The position numbers and the translations under genes were made by a program. Below the pieces are notes generated by a model, which saw only the letters and a program-made list of their open reading frames with translations, did not search any database and was not told the DNA's origin. Source: DATFQE01 sp963739085 (lineage in GTDB: Bacteria > Actinomycetota > Thermoleophilia > Gaiellales > Gaiellaceae). From it: a DNA stretch of 64,000 nucleotides. The stretch is taken from positions 124,001 to 188,000 of the forward strand of contig CAVTZA010000018.1 of the NCBI GenBank assembly GCA_963739085.1, given 5' to 3'. Shown here piece after piece: positions 53,331-61,451 of this stretch. Positions within the stretch are counted from its first letter, which is position 1. Every line of letters starts with the position of its first letter.

Positions 53331-54121
53331 GGCTCCTCCTTGGTCAGCGCCTGCTCGAGCTCCCCCCGCGTGGCGCCGGTCATCAGCGCCACCGCCTCGG
53401 GCATCGTGTGCGTCTGCGGCGTGACCACCGCGATGCGGCGGCCCAGGCGCATGATCTGGATGCGGTCGGCCAGCTCGAAGACGTGGGGCATGTCGTGGCT
53501 GATCAGGATCACAGGCAGGCCTCGGTCCCGCACCCGGCGGATCAGGTCGAGCACCTGGCGGGTCTCCTTGACGCCGAGCGCCGCGGTCGGCTCGTCCATG
53601 ATGACGAGGCGGCGCGCCCACGTGGCCGCGCGCGCCACCGCAACTCCCTGACGCTGGCCGCCGGAGAGGCTCTCGACCGGCTGGGTCATCGACTGGACGC
53701 CGATCTGCAGCTCCGCGAAGTGCCGGGTCGCCTCGCGGCGCATGGCCCGCTTGTCGAGCAGGCGCAGCACCCACCCGAGCGGGCCGCGCCGGCGCCGCTC
53801 GCGGCCGAGGAAGATGTTCGAGGCGATGTCGAGCGACGGGGCGACGGCGAGATCCTGGTAGACGGTCTCGATGCCGGCCTTGCGCGCGTCGCCGGGCGAG
53901 CGGAAATGGACGCGCACGCCGTCGAGCCGGATCTCGCCTTCGTCGGGCTGCAATGCTCCCGACAGCGCCTTGATCAGCGTCGACTTCCCGGCGCCGTTGT
54001 CGCCGATGATCGCGAGGATCTCGTTCGGGAAGAGCTCGAAGTCGGCGCCGTTCAACGCGACGACTTGGCCGTAGCGCTTGACCAGCCCGCTCGCCTCGAG
54101 GATCGGGGCGGGCTCGCTCAC
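53327..54121 (-). CDS. Sugar ABC transporter ATPase, single cassette (FrcA-like)
   Basis: The 264-residue ATPase starts at GTG overlapping the permease stop. Walker A is IIGDNGAGKSTLIKALSG, signature ESLSGGQRQGVAVARA, Walker B LVIMDEPTAALG, and the switch histidine is in ILISHDMPH. CUT2 systems usually have a double-cassette ATPase of about 500 residues; the one-cassette form is that of fructose importers such as FrcA. Confidence 0.9.
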   Translation of the reverse strand: MSEPAPILEASGLVKRYGQVVALNGADFELFPNEILAIIGDNGAGKSTLIKALSGALQPDEGEIRLDGVRVHFRSPGDARKAGIETVYQDLAVAPSLDIASNIFLGRERRRRGPLGWVLRLLDKRAMRREATRHFAELQIGVQSMTQPVESLSGGQRQGVAVARAATWARRLVIMDEPTAALGVKETRQVLDLIRRVRDRGLPVILISHDMPHVFELADRIQIMRLGRRIAVVTPQTHTMPEAVALMTGATRGELEQALTKEEP

Positions 54122-55119
54122 AGGGCCCTCCGGTGCGCCAACTGGTCGACGGAGACCGCGAGGATCACGAGGACCCCCGTCACCAGGTACTGGTAGATCA
54201 CCTCGACGCCGATCAGCGTCAGCCCGTTGCGGAAGACGCCGACGATCGTCGCGCCGATGAGCGTCCCGATCACCGTGCCACGGCCGCCGAAGAGGCTCGT
54301 ACCGCCTAGAACCACAGCAGTGATCGCGTCGAGGTTCTCGGTCGTCTGGCCCGCGTTGGGATCGCCGAGCTCCGTCCTGGAGACGAGCAGCATCGCGGCG
54401 ATGCCGTAGGTGAGGCCCGCGAGCACGTAGACGCTCAGCAGGACGCGGTTCACCTTGATCCCGGTGAGCCGCGCCGCTTCGGGGTTGTCGCCGACGGCGT
54501 ACACGTGCCGCCCCCAGGCGGTCTGCGTCAGCGCGAACCAGGCGATCGCATAGAGAACGAGCATGAGCACGACCCCGTACGTGAACTCGCCCCCGGCGAC
54601 GCTGAACGTCCGCCCGAAGAAGAGCATCTGGCTCGGCAGGCCCGAGAAGGTGAGGTCGTTCGAGACGATGTGGGTTAACGCGAACGCGATGTTCAGCGTG
54701 CCGAGCGTCACGATGAACGCCGGCAGCCGCAGGCCCGTCACGAGACCGCCGTTCAGAAGCCCGAACGCGACGCACGTCAGGATCCCGAGGGCGATCGCCG
54801 GCAGCGGGTCGACGCCGTTCTCGATCGCCAGCTTGGTCATGACGATCTGGCCGAGCGCCATCACCGTCCCGCAGGAGAGGTCGATTCCGGCCGTGAGGAT
54901 GACGAGCGTCTGGCCGATCGCCAGGACGCCCACGACCATCACCTGCTGGAGGATCAGCGAGATGTTCTGCGCCTCGAGGAAGCGGTCGCTCTTCACCGAG
55001 AAGAACGCCATCGTCAGCACGAGCGCGACGAGCGGCCCGACGGTCGGGGCCGTTGCGATCCGGCGAAGGACGCTCACCACGCTCGCGGTTGCTGGGGCGG
55101 CTGTTTCCGTGGTCGCCAT
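54118..55119 (-). CDS. Sugar ABC transporter permease, CUT2 family
   Basis: The 333-residue membrane protein has the RbsC/FrcC pattern: ILTAGIDLSCGTVMALGQIV, LRLPAFIVTLGTLNIAFALT and WGRHVYAVGDNPEAARLTGI, then AVVLGGTSLFGGRGTVIGTLIGA. Nine or ten helices are expected. It would form a homodimeric channel with the downstream ATPase. A strong hairpin separates it from the binding-protein gene. Confidence 0.92.
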   Translation of the reverse strand: MATTETAAPATASVVSVLRRIATAPTVGPLVALVLTMAFFSVKSDRFLEAQNISLILQQVMVVGVLAIGQTLVILTAGIDLSCGTVMALGQIVMTKLAIENGVDPLPAIALGILTCVAFGLLNGGLVTGLRLPAFIVTLGTLNIAFALTHIVSNDLTFSGLPSQMLFFGRTFSVAGGEFTYGVVLMLVLYAIAWFALTQTAWGRHVYAVGDNPEAARLTGIKVNRVLLSVYVLAGLTYGIAAMLLVSRTELGDPNAGQTTENLDAITAVVLGGTSLFGGRGTVIGTLIGATIVGVFRNGLTLIGVEVIYQYLVTGVLVILAVSVDQLAHRRAL

Positions 55120-55134
55120 CTGATCACGCGGACG

Positions 55135-55166
55135 GCGACCGGGGCGCCGGACGACGCCCCGGTCGC
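55135..55166 (-). promoter_or_regulatory. Intercistronic hairpin after the sugar-binding protein gene
   Basis: GCGACCGGGGCG and CGCCCCGGTCGC form a perfect 12-bp stem with an 8-nt loop in the 66-bp gap between binding protein and permease. It likely protects the upstream binding-protein message or reduces readthrough. Confidence 0.65.
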
Positions 55167-55185
55167 GACTCAGAGGAGGCTGTCG

Positions 55186-56211
55186 CTAGCCCCAGCAGTT
55201 TGCAAGGCCGTACTTGACGTTCTTGGAGGGAACGCCCTTGACCGCCTTGGCTGCGATCAGGTTGACCCCGGTGTCGGTGTAGCCCGACGCCTTCTTGCCG
55301 GTCTTCGCGTACTTGACGACCGCCGCGACGCCGAGCGACGCCATCTTCAGCGGGTACTGCTGCGAGGTGGCGTCGATGACGCCCGCCCTGATGTTGCGCA
55401 CGCCCGCGCACCCGCCGTCGACCGAGACGATCGTGACGTCGCCCTTGCTCTTGCCGGCCTTCTTCAGGGCCGTCCAGGCGCCGGCGGCGCTCGGCTCGTT
55501 GATGGTGTAGACGACGTTGATGTCGGGATTCTTCTGCAGACAGTTCTCCATCGCCGTCTGCGACGGCGCGGTCTGACCCTGGCCGTTCCCGATGCACGCG
55601 ATCTGCTTGTTCCCGGGCTTGATGCCGAAGCCCTTGAGGAAGCCGCTGTGCCGCTGCGCTCCGACAGAGGAGCCTGCGTGCTCGTCGAGCATCCCGATCG
55701 TCACCTTCTTGCCCTTGGTGGCGGCTCGCGCGTATCTCCCGATGAGGATGCCGGCGTTGACGTTGTTCGTCGCGAACAGCGCGTCGACCGCGCTCTTCGG
55801 GCTCGTCGGCGAGTCGAGCGCGATCACCATGACGCCGGCCTTCCGCGCCTTGGCGATCGCGGCGTTTTCGGCCTTCGCGTCCGCGACCGTGATGAGGATG
55901 CCCTTGGCGCCGGCGGTCGTCATGTTCTCGATCGCCGCGATCTGACTCGCGTTGTCCGAGCTGCTCTTGCCGGCCGCGTATTTCAGCTCGGCCCCGAGCT
56001 TCTTCGCCTGGGCCGTCGCTCCGGCTTTCATCTTCACGAAGAACGGGTTCGTGACGTCCTTGGTGATCAGGCCGACCTGGATCGACTGAGCCTTGGCAGT
56101 GGGCTTCGCCGACGCGGCGGCGACCAGGACGGCCGAGGCGACGACGAGGATGAGCGCACCCACGAACAGCGCCGTACGGCGCGGGGTGGGCCGCTTCTGA
56201 CGATGAGCCAT
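55186..56211 (-). CDS. Sugar ABC transporter substrate-binding protein, CUT2 family
   Basis: The 341-residue periplasmic-type protein starts at ATG 56211, eight bases after GGGAGGA; an ATG six bases earlier is too close to that site. The signal peptide ends near VAAASAKPTAKA. The mature protein starts IQVGLITKDVTNPFFVKMKAGA, with ALDSPTSPKSAVDALFATNN and VDGGCAGVRNIRAGVIDATS, close to fructose/ribose-binding proteins. It is the first gene of the operon and faces the LacI gene. Confidence 0.92.
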   Translation of the reverse strand: MAHRQKRPTPRRTALFVGALILVVASAVLVAAASAKPTAKAQSIQVGLITKDVTNPFFVKMKAGATAQAKKLGAELKYAAGKSSSDNASQIAAIENMTTAGAKGILITVADAKAENAAIAKARKAGVMVIALDSPTSPKSAVDALFATNNVNAGILIGRYARAATKGKKVTIGMLDEHAGSSVGAQRHSGFLKGFGIKPGNKQIACIGNGQGQTAPSQTAMENCLQKNPDINVVYTINEPSAAGAWTALKKAGKSKGDVTIVSVDGGCAGVRNIRAGVIDATSQQYPLKMASLGVAAVVKYAKTGKKASGYTDTGVNLIAAKAVKGVPSKNVKYGLANCWG

Positions 56212-56245
56212 ATCCATTCCTCCCTCGACGATTTCCAGCTTTGCT

Positions 56246-56263
56246 TGTGTTACCGATAACACA
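56246..56263. promoter_or_regulatory. LacI-type operator before the sugar operon
   Basis: TGTGTTACCGATAACACA has perfect 7-bp arms around CCGA. It lies 35 bp upstream of the binding-protein start and matches a second copy before the regulator gene in 14 of 17 positions. Confidence 0.75.
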
Positions 56264-56310
56264 GGCATAACCTCAGCGTCAAGCGCGAAAGTCAGGACAT
56301 CGACGTGATT

Positions 56311-56328
56311 CTGTGGTACTGATAACAG
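56311..56328. promoter_or_regulatory. LacI-type operator before the regulator gene
   Basis: CTGTGGTACTGATAACAG is a less perfect copy of the operator at 56246-56263 and ends six bases before the LacI-family ATG, a position that would block its own transcription or translation start. Confidence 0.7.
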
Positions 56329-56333
56329 TGGGG

Positions 56334-57356
56334 ATGAGCGCCTCGAACGTGACGATTCGAGATGTGGCGCAGCGCGCCGGTGTCTCGTCGATGACCGTCT
56401 CGCGCGTGATCAACGACAGCGAGCTCGTGAGCGCGGACACGCGGCGCCGCGTGGAGGACGCGATCACCGAGCTGGGCTACGTCCCCAGCCGCCTGGCCCG
56501 CGGGCTGAGCGCGAAGCGGACCGGAACGCTCGCCGTGATCGTCCCCGACGTCGCCAACCCGTTCTTCACGCTCATCGTGCGGGGTGCCGAGGAAGTCGCC
56601 CGGCGCGCGGGGTACCGGGCCATCCTCTGTGACACGCGCGCCGATCTGACGGTCGAGCGCGAGGTGATCGAGGAGATGCTCGCCCACCGCGTCGAGGGCA
56701 TCCTGATCGCGCCGGTGAGCGACCGCTCACGCGAGCACCTTCGCCGGCTGACGGCGTTCAACGTCCCCTTCGTGCTCGTGGACCGGACCGTGCCCGGCGT
56801 CGAAACCGACGCCGTGCTCGGCGACAGCGAGGAGGGCGCCCAGCGGCTGATCGAGCACCTCCTGTCGCTCGGCCACCGGCGGATCGGGATGATCGTCGAG
56901 AGCGACGACGTGTCGACCGCCCGCGATCGCCGGCTCGGCTACGAGGCGGCGCTGCGGGCCGCCGGGATTCCCGCCGATGCGGAGCTCGTGGCCCGGGCGA
57001 GCGTCGACCCCGGCGGCGGCTACGCGGGCATGCGCCGCCTGCTCTCGCTCGACGAGCCGCCCACGGCCGTGTTCACCGTCAACAACCTCGTCGCCCTGGG
57101 CGCGATCGAAGCCGTGCGCTCGGCCGGCCTGGAGGTGCCCGACGACGTTGCGCTCGTCTGCTTCGACGACATCGAGTACGCCTCGCGCCTCTATCCGTTC
57201 CTGACCGTGATGGAGCAGCCGGCGGAGACGTTCGGGACCCTGAGCGCCCAGCTCCTGCTCGAGCGCATCGAGAACCGCGCGCCCGAGCGTCCGCGCGTCG
57301 TCGTGCTCCCCGCCCAGTTCGTCGTTCGGCGGTCGTGCGGCGCAGCGGCCGCGTGA
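56334..57356 (+). CDS. LacI-family transcriptional regulator
   Basis: The 340-residue regulator starts at ATG 56334. The DNA-binding head is VTIRDVAQRAGVSSMTVSRVIN with hinge VPSRLARGLSAKRTG. The ligand domain shows LAVIVPDVANPFFTLIVRGA and VDRTVPGVETDAV. It most likely senses the imported sugar or its phosphate and represses both the transport operon and itself. The ROK kinase starts inside its stop (GTGA). Confidence 0.93.
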   Translation: MSASNVTIRDVAQRAGVSSMTVSRVINDSELVSADTRRRVEDAITELGYVPSRLARGLSAKRTGTLAVIVPDVANPFFTLIVRGAEEVARRAGYRAILCDTRADLTVEREVIEEMLAHRVEGILIAPVSDRSREHLRRLTAFNVPFVLVDRTVPGVETDAVLGDSEEGAQRLIEHLLSLGHRRIGMIVESDDVSTARDRRLGYEAALRAAGIPADAELVARASVDPGGGYAGMRRLLSLDEPPTAVFTVNNLVALGAIEAVRSAGLEVPDDVALVCFDDIEYASRLYPFLTVMEQPAETFGTLSAQLLLERIENRAPERPRVVVLPAQFVVRRSCGAAAA

Positions 57357-58204
57357 GCGTGCTCGGTGGAATCGAATGCGGCGGCTCCAAGTGGGAGTGC
57401 GCGATCGGCACGGGCGGGCCGGACCTCCTGGCCGCCGAGACGATCCCCACGACGACGCCGCAGGAGACGATCGGGCGCGCGATCGCCTTCTTCGAGCGGG
57501 AGGGCCCTGTGGGGGCGATCGGCATCGGCTCGTTCGGACCGCTCGACCGCCGGCCGGGCTCGCCCGCGTGGGGACACGTCACGACGACGCCGAAGCCGGG
57601 GTGGGCGCAGACCGACATCGCGGGCGGGATCGGCCGCGCCCTGTCGGTTCCCGTTGCCTTCGACACCGACGTGAACGCCGCGGCACTCGGCGAGCACCGC
57701 TGGGGCGCAGCCCAGGGGCTCGACACGTTCTGCTACATCACGGTCGGCACGGGGATCGGCGGCGGCGGCATGGTCGGGGGCAAGCTCCTCCACGGGCTGC
57801 TGCACCCGGAGTTCGGGCACCTCCGCATCCCGCACGATCCAACGGTCGACCCGTTTCCGGGCTCGTGCCCGTACCACGGCGACTGCTGGGAGGGGCTCGC
57901 CTCGGGCACCGCGCTCCAGGCGCGCTGGGGCAGGCCCGCCACCGAGCTCGACGACGACCGGGCCTGGCGGCTCCAGGCCCGCTATCTCGCACTGGGGCTG
58001 GTCGCGGTCATCGCGGTGCTCTCCCCGGAGCGAATCGTCATCGGCGGCGGCGTGATGCAGCGGACGGGGCTGCTGGCCGACGTGCAGCGCGAGGTCGCCG
58101 GGCTCGTGAACGGCTACCTCGGCGAGGCCGCCTCGATCACGCTCCCGGCCCTCGGCGGCCGCGCCGGCGTCATCGGCGCGATGGCGCTGGCCGAGAGCCT
58201 CTGA
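57353..58204 (+). CDS. ROK-family sugar kinase, fructokinase-like
   Basis: The 283-residue kinase has the ROK phosphate loop GGIECGGSKWECAIG, the catalytic aspartate in VAFDTDVNAAALGEH and TVGTGIGGGGMVGGKLLHG. The zinc site is EFGHLRIPH...CPYHGDCWE, the C-x2-H-x2-C variant found in fructokinases rather than the CxCGxxGC of glucokinases. With the FrcA-like importer this supports fructose as the cargo. GTG start. Confidence 0.88.
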   Translation: MSVLGGIECGGSKWECAIGTGGPDLLAAETIPTTTPQETIGRAIAFFEREGPVGAIGIGSFGPLDRRPGSPAWGHVTTTPKPGWAQTDIAGGIGRALSVPVAFDTDVNAAALGEHRWGAAQGLDTFCYITVGTGIGGGGMVGGKLLHGLLHPEFGHLRIPHDPTVDPFPGSCPYHGDCWEGLASGTALQARWGRPATELDDDRAWRLQARYLALGLVAVIAVLSPERIVIGGGVMQRTGLLADVQREVAGLVNGYLGEAASITLPALGGRAGVIGAMALAESL

Positions 58205-58205
58205 A

Positions 58206-58244
58206 GGAGGGCTGGCGAAATAACGGCTTTGCCGCCGGGCCTCC
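58206..58244 (-). repeat. MITE-like element, copy D, internally deleted
   Basis: A 39-bp remnant: 35 bp match one end of copies A and C (GGAGGGCTGGCGAAATAACG, then GCTTTGCCGCCGGGCC) and it closes with CCTCC-TA, the other terminus. The middle 120 bp are missing and one T is absent from CTTGG. It fills the gap between the converging ROK kinase and greA genes, and the greA stop codon overlaps its end. Confidence 0.7.
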
Positions 58245-58696
58245 TAGTCGACGGTCAGGATCCGGGCCCGCCAGGAGCCGCGCGGGGCCTGGATCTCGAC
58301 CTCGTCGCCGACGGCTCTGCCCATGACCGCCCGGCCGACCGGCGAGTCCGGCGAGACGCCGCCGACGCTCGAGATCTCCACCTCGAGCTTCTCCCCCTGC
58401 TCGTCCTCGAGCACGACCTTCGAGCCGACCCGGACCGTCCCCGTGTAGGCGGCGTCCTCGTCGACCAGCACTGCGCGGTCGAGCCGGTCGCGCAGCTGCC
58501 TGATGCGGTGCTCGAGGAAACCCTGCTCGTTCTTCGCGGCGTGGTACTCGAAGTTCTCGGAGAGGTCGCCGAAGCCGCGCGCGGTCGCGATCGCCTGGAC
58601 GACCTCGGCGCGGCGCGGGCCCTCGAGCTCGGCCAGGTCGGCCTCGAGCTGCGCCTTCTGCGCGCGGGTGAGGTGCTCCGCCTTCTCGTTCGGCAT
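58244..58696 (-). CDS. greA: Transcription elongation factor GreA
   Basis: GreA rescues backtracked RNA polymerase by stimulating transcript cleavage. The 150-residue protein has an N-terminal coiled coil whose tip carries the acidic pair in GDLSENFEYHAAKNEQGFLE, then the FKBP-like C-terminal domain (VRVGSKVVLEDEQGEKLEVEI, SPVGRAVMGRAVGDEVEIQAP). Length is slightly short but complete. Confidence 0.93.
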   Translation of the reverse strand: MPNEKAEHLTRAQKAQLEADLAELEGPRRAEVVQAIATARGFGDLSENFEYHAAKNEQGFLEHRIRQLRDRLDRAVLVDEDAAYTGTVRVGSKVVLEDEQGEKLEVEISSVGGVSPDSPVGRAVMGRAVGDEVEIQAPRGSWRARILTVD

Positions 58697-58753
58697 GCGG
58701 GGGAGGCTACTCCTTTGGTTGCACGCGTCCGCCGGCCGCGTTAGACCTTCCAC

Positions 58754-60082
58754 ATGGCGCCGGCCGAGCCGTCCGGGAGCGCCAGGCCCGACCCCGGGCC
58801 GGGCTTCGGCCTGCCGCCGCCCGACACCGGCAGCAGGCCGCTGAACGGGATCGCGCGGGTCTTCCTGTTCGCCATCCATGCGGAGCGCCGCATCGACCCG
58901 TTCTTCCGCCCCGCGTTCGACCGGCTCTTCCGCGAGCGGCTCTCGCGCCTCGTGACGTGGTTCATCAACCGCATGCGGGAGGACGAAGGCTTCGCGCTCG
59001 CGGAGGAACGCGAGCAGCCCGGCGAGCAGGCGAGCCTCGACAGCATCATCGAGTCGTTCACGGCGCAGATGCGCGGCCTCTGGAACCCGGGCCACTTCGA
59101 GCGCGGCGGCAACACGAAGACGCACGGCATCGTCCGTGCGGAGTTCACCGTCCGCGACGACCTCCCCGAGCACATGCGCCGCGGCATCTACGCCGAGCCG
59201 AGGACGTACGAGGCCTGGGTGCGCTTCTCCGGGCCAGGGCCCTACGTGACGCCGGACATCGACGACGTCGGGTTCATGAGCATGAGCATCAAGCTGATGG
59301 GCGTCGAGGGCCCGAAGCTGCTGGACGACGAGCAGCACACCCAGGACATGATGGGTGTCTCGACGCCGACGTTCGTCACTCCGGACACGCGCGCGAACGC
59401 CGAGTTGCAGCGCTGGAGCAACAAGAACGCACCGGTCTTCTACTTCGTGAACCTCAAGGGCGAGACGCACATTCTCGACTCGCTCATGCAGCTGCTCTGG
59501 ACGAAGACCCAGACAAGCCCGCTCGAGAGCCAGTACTTCGGCTGCGTCCCCTACCTCCTCGGCGACGGTCAGGCGATGCAGTACTCGTTCCGCTCGCGGC
59601 TGACGACCCGCAGCCGGGTGCCGCGCCTTCCACTCCGCCCGCCCGACAACTACCTGCGCGACGCGATGGTCAAGACTCTCGCCGAACGCGACGTGGAGTT
59701 CGACATCCTCCTCCAGGTGCAGACCGAGCCACACCTGATGCCGATCGAGAACAACGCCGTGCTCTGGCCGACGAAGCGCTCGCCGCGGGTCCCGGCCGCC
59801 GTCCTTCGGATCCCGAAGCAGGCGTTCGACTCGCCCGAGCAGCTCGCGTTCGCGCGCGTGCTGACCTACAACCCGTGGCACTCGATCCCGGAGCACCGCC
59901 CGCTCGGCAACCAGAGCCGGGCCCGCAAGCGCATGTACTACGAGCTCTCGCGCCTCCGCCAGCGGATGAACGGCGACGAGCACTACGAGCCCACCGGCGA
60001 CGAGCGCTTCGACGAAGCAAGTAACACAGTGTCACTAACACAGAGATCTCGCACGCGCCGCGCGGTTCTCGGGCTCAAGTAA
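58754..60082 (+). CDS. Catalase-like haem protein
   Basis: The 442-residue protein has a minimal catalase fold without the flavodoxin-like C-terminus. The distal histidine is in GNTKTHGIVRAEFTV, followed by YAEPRTYEAWVRFSGPGPYV, and the proximal tyrosine region is RKRMYYELSRLRQ. Such proteins include small catalases and allene oxide synthase-like enzymes. In this cluster, beside DyP and an animal-type peroxidase, peroxide or lipid hydroperoxide chemistry is likely. The last 17 residues (VSLTQRSRTRRAVLGLK) look foreign to the family and lie between two palindromes. Confidence 0.82.
   Translation: MAPAEPSGSARPDPGPGFGLPPPDTGSRPLNGIARVFLFAIHAERRIDPFFRPAFDRLFRERLSRLVTWFINRMREDEGFALAEEREQPGEQASLDSIIESFTAQMRGLWNPGHFERGGNTKTHGIVRAEFTVRDDLPEHMRRGIYAEPRTYEAWVRFSGPGPYVTPDIDDVGFMSMSIKLMGVEGPKLLDDEQHTQDMMGVSTPTFVTPDTRANAELQRWSNKNAPVFYFVNLKGETHILDSLMQLLWTKTQTSPLESQYFGCVPYLLGDGQAMQYSFRSRLTTRSRVPRLPLRPPDNYLRDAMVKTLAERDVEFDILLQVQTEPHLMPIENNAVLWPTKRSPRVPAAVLRIPKQAFDSPEQLAFARVLTYNPWHSIPEHRPLGNQSRARKRMYYELSRLRQRMNGDEHYEPTGDERFDEASNTVSLTQRSRTRRAVLGLK
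60020..60036. promoter_or_regulatory. Operator-like palindrome inside a 3' end, copy 1
   Basis: AGTAACACAGTGTCACT has 7-bp arms with one mismatch around CAG. It lies in the last codons of the catalase-like gene. A near-identical palindrome follows 58 bp later. The pattern is that of TetR-type operators. Confidence 0.4.
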
Positions 60083-60094
60083 CAGAGTGTTACT
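60078..60094. promoter_or_regulatory. Operator-like palindrome at converging stop codons, copy 2
   Basis: AGTAACAGAGTGTTACT has perfect 7-bp arms around GAG. It spans the stop codons of both the catalase-like gene and the converging DyP gene. It could instead be a weak terminator stem. Confidence 0.4.
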
Positions 60095-61451
60095 AGAGCG
60101 AGGAGAGCGTTCGCAGCGCGGTCAGGCTCGGGAGGAAGAAGTAGGCGCCCCCACGGACCGACACGAAGCGCGGCACGTCGTGCAGGCGCTCCCGCACGCC
60201 GTCTCGCTGGATCGTGAAGGTGCCGCCGTAGGGCTTCGAGGGGGCGGTGATCGGGTCGGAGTCGTCGTAGAGACCCCGGAACGTCGGGTCGTTCATCCAG
60301 GTGCCCTGCACGAACTCGAACTGACGGGCGATGCTCCCGTTCAGGCAGACGAAGTGGAGCCCGCGCTCCTCCTCCCCGGGGACTGCGGGCTGGAGCGCCT
60401 CGTCATGCGTGAGCTGCCGGCCGTACTCGCGGCCGCGCCGCAGCAGCCGGTGGCGGCGGTTGATCGCGAGCGACTTGTCGGTGCCGGGCTTGGGGTCGAG
60501 CGAGTCGCGCGGGTTGGCGCGGCGGACGTGCGCGCCGAGCGGGCAGCCGGTCCCGTGGGGGTCAGGCCCGTGGTACGCGAAGTCGTTCTCGACGGAGAGC
60601 TCCGGGTCGTCGCGGTCCGGTGAGAGCGTCAGCGACGCTCCGCCCGGCCAGCGCCCGACGAGCTTCGCGGCCAGCCACACACGCCGCTCGGGATCGGAGC
60701 CCGCCGCCTCGTCGAGGTAGTGCCAGAAGCCCCGAACGTCCTGCCGCAGCTGGCGGAAGACGAGATAGGAGCCGTTGCGGCCGAGCTCGGGAGCGGCGTC
60801 GAGCAGCTGCTGCTCGGAGTAGCGCCCGTACTCGTTCGGATAGCCGAGCACGAACTCGCCGAACTTGAGCGTGGCCGCCCTCGGGCCCTGCTTGGAGAGC
60901 CCCTCGACGAACGGCTGCGAGATCCCGTCGCGGAAGCCGAAGGGCTCACGGCCGCGCAGGTCCGACGTGCCGAGCCGGCGGACGAGTCGAACCCCCGGAG
61001 GGAACTCGGCCGCGGGCTCCTCGAGCAGCGAGGCCAGCTCGGCGTTGTCGGTGGCGTAGAGCAGCACGACGAAGTCGACGGGCTCGGCAGGCCCACCCCA
61101 GTCCCAGTGCTCGGGCGAGTCGGAGCCGATGTCGCCGAGCGTGCGGCTGCGATGAGGGCTGACCATCCCGTCGACGAACTCGTTCGCGAAGAGCGAGACC
61201 ACCTCGTCGTCCAGCCCGAGCCGCCGCAGGCCCTCGCTCGTGAACGCCACGTGGACTGCGCGCCCGTCGGGCCGGCGGTCGGCGGGCGCCACGAGCTCGG
61301 CGAGCCCGGCCAGCCAGCCGCGCGCCGCGGCCCCGTCCTCGATGCGGCCGAGCAGGAACGTCGCCGCCGTCAGCTCGCCGTACCCGCGCGCGACGAGGCC
61401 CTGGACGTCGGTCAGCTCGGGGCCCGACTGCGCTACAGGGTCCGCAGCCAC
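60093..61451 (-). CDS. Dyp-type peroxidase
   Basis: The 452-residue haem peroxidase starts at GTG 61451, overlapping the upstream gene by 19 bp. The distal Asp is in the GxxDG motif EPFGFRDGISQPF and the proximal histidine in CPLGAHVRRANPRDS. The C-terminal half ends FVSVRGGAYFFLPSLTAL. At this length it belongs with the longer (class D-like) enzymes. No signal peptide or encapsulin-targeting tail is evident. Confidence 0.92.
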   Translation of the reverse strand: MAADPVAQSGPELTDVQGLVARGYGELTAATFLLGRIEDGAAARGWLAGLAELVAPADRRPDGRAVHVAFTSEGLRRLGLDDEVVSLFANEFVDGMVSPHRSRTLGDIGSDSPEHWDWGGPAEPVDFVVLLYATDNAELASLLEEPAAEFPPGVRLVRRLGTSDLRGREPFGFRDGISQPFVEGLSKQGPRAATLKFGEFVLGYPNEYGRYSEQQLLDAAPELGRNGSYLVFRQLRQDVRGFWHYLDEAAGSDPERRVWLAAKLVGRWPGGASLTLSPDRDDPELSVENDFAYHGPDPHGTGCPLGAHVRRANPRDSLDPKPGTDKSLAINRRHRLLRRGREYGRQLTHDEALQPAVPGEEERGLHFVCLNGSIARQFEFVQGTWMNDPTFRGLYDDSDPITAPSKPYGGTFTIQRDGVRERLHDVPRFVSVRGGAYFFLPSLTALRTLSSL

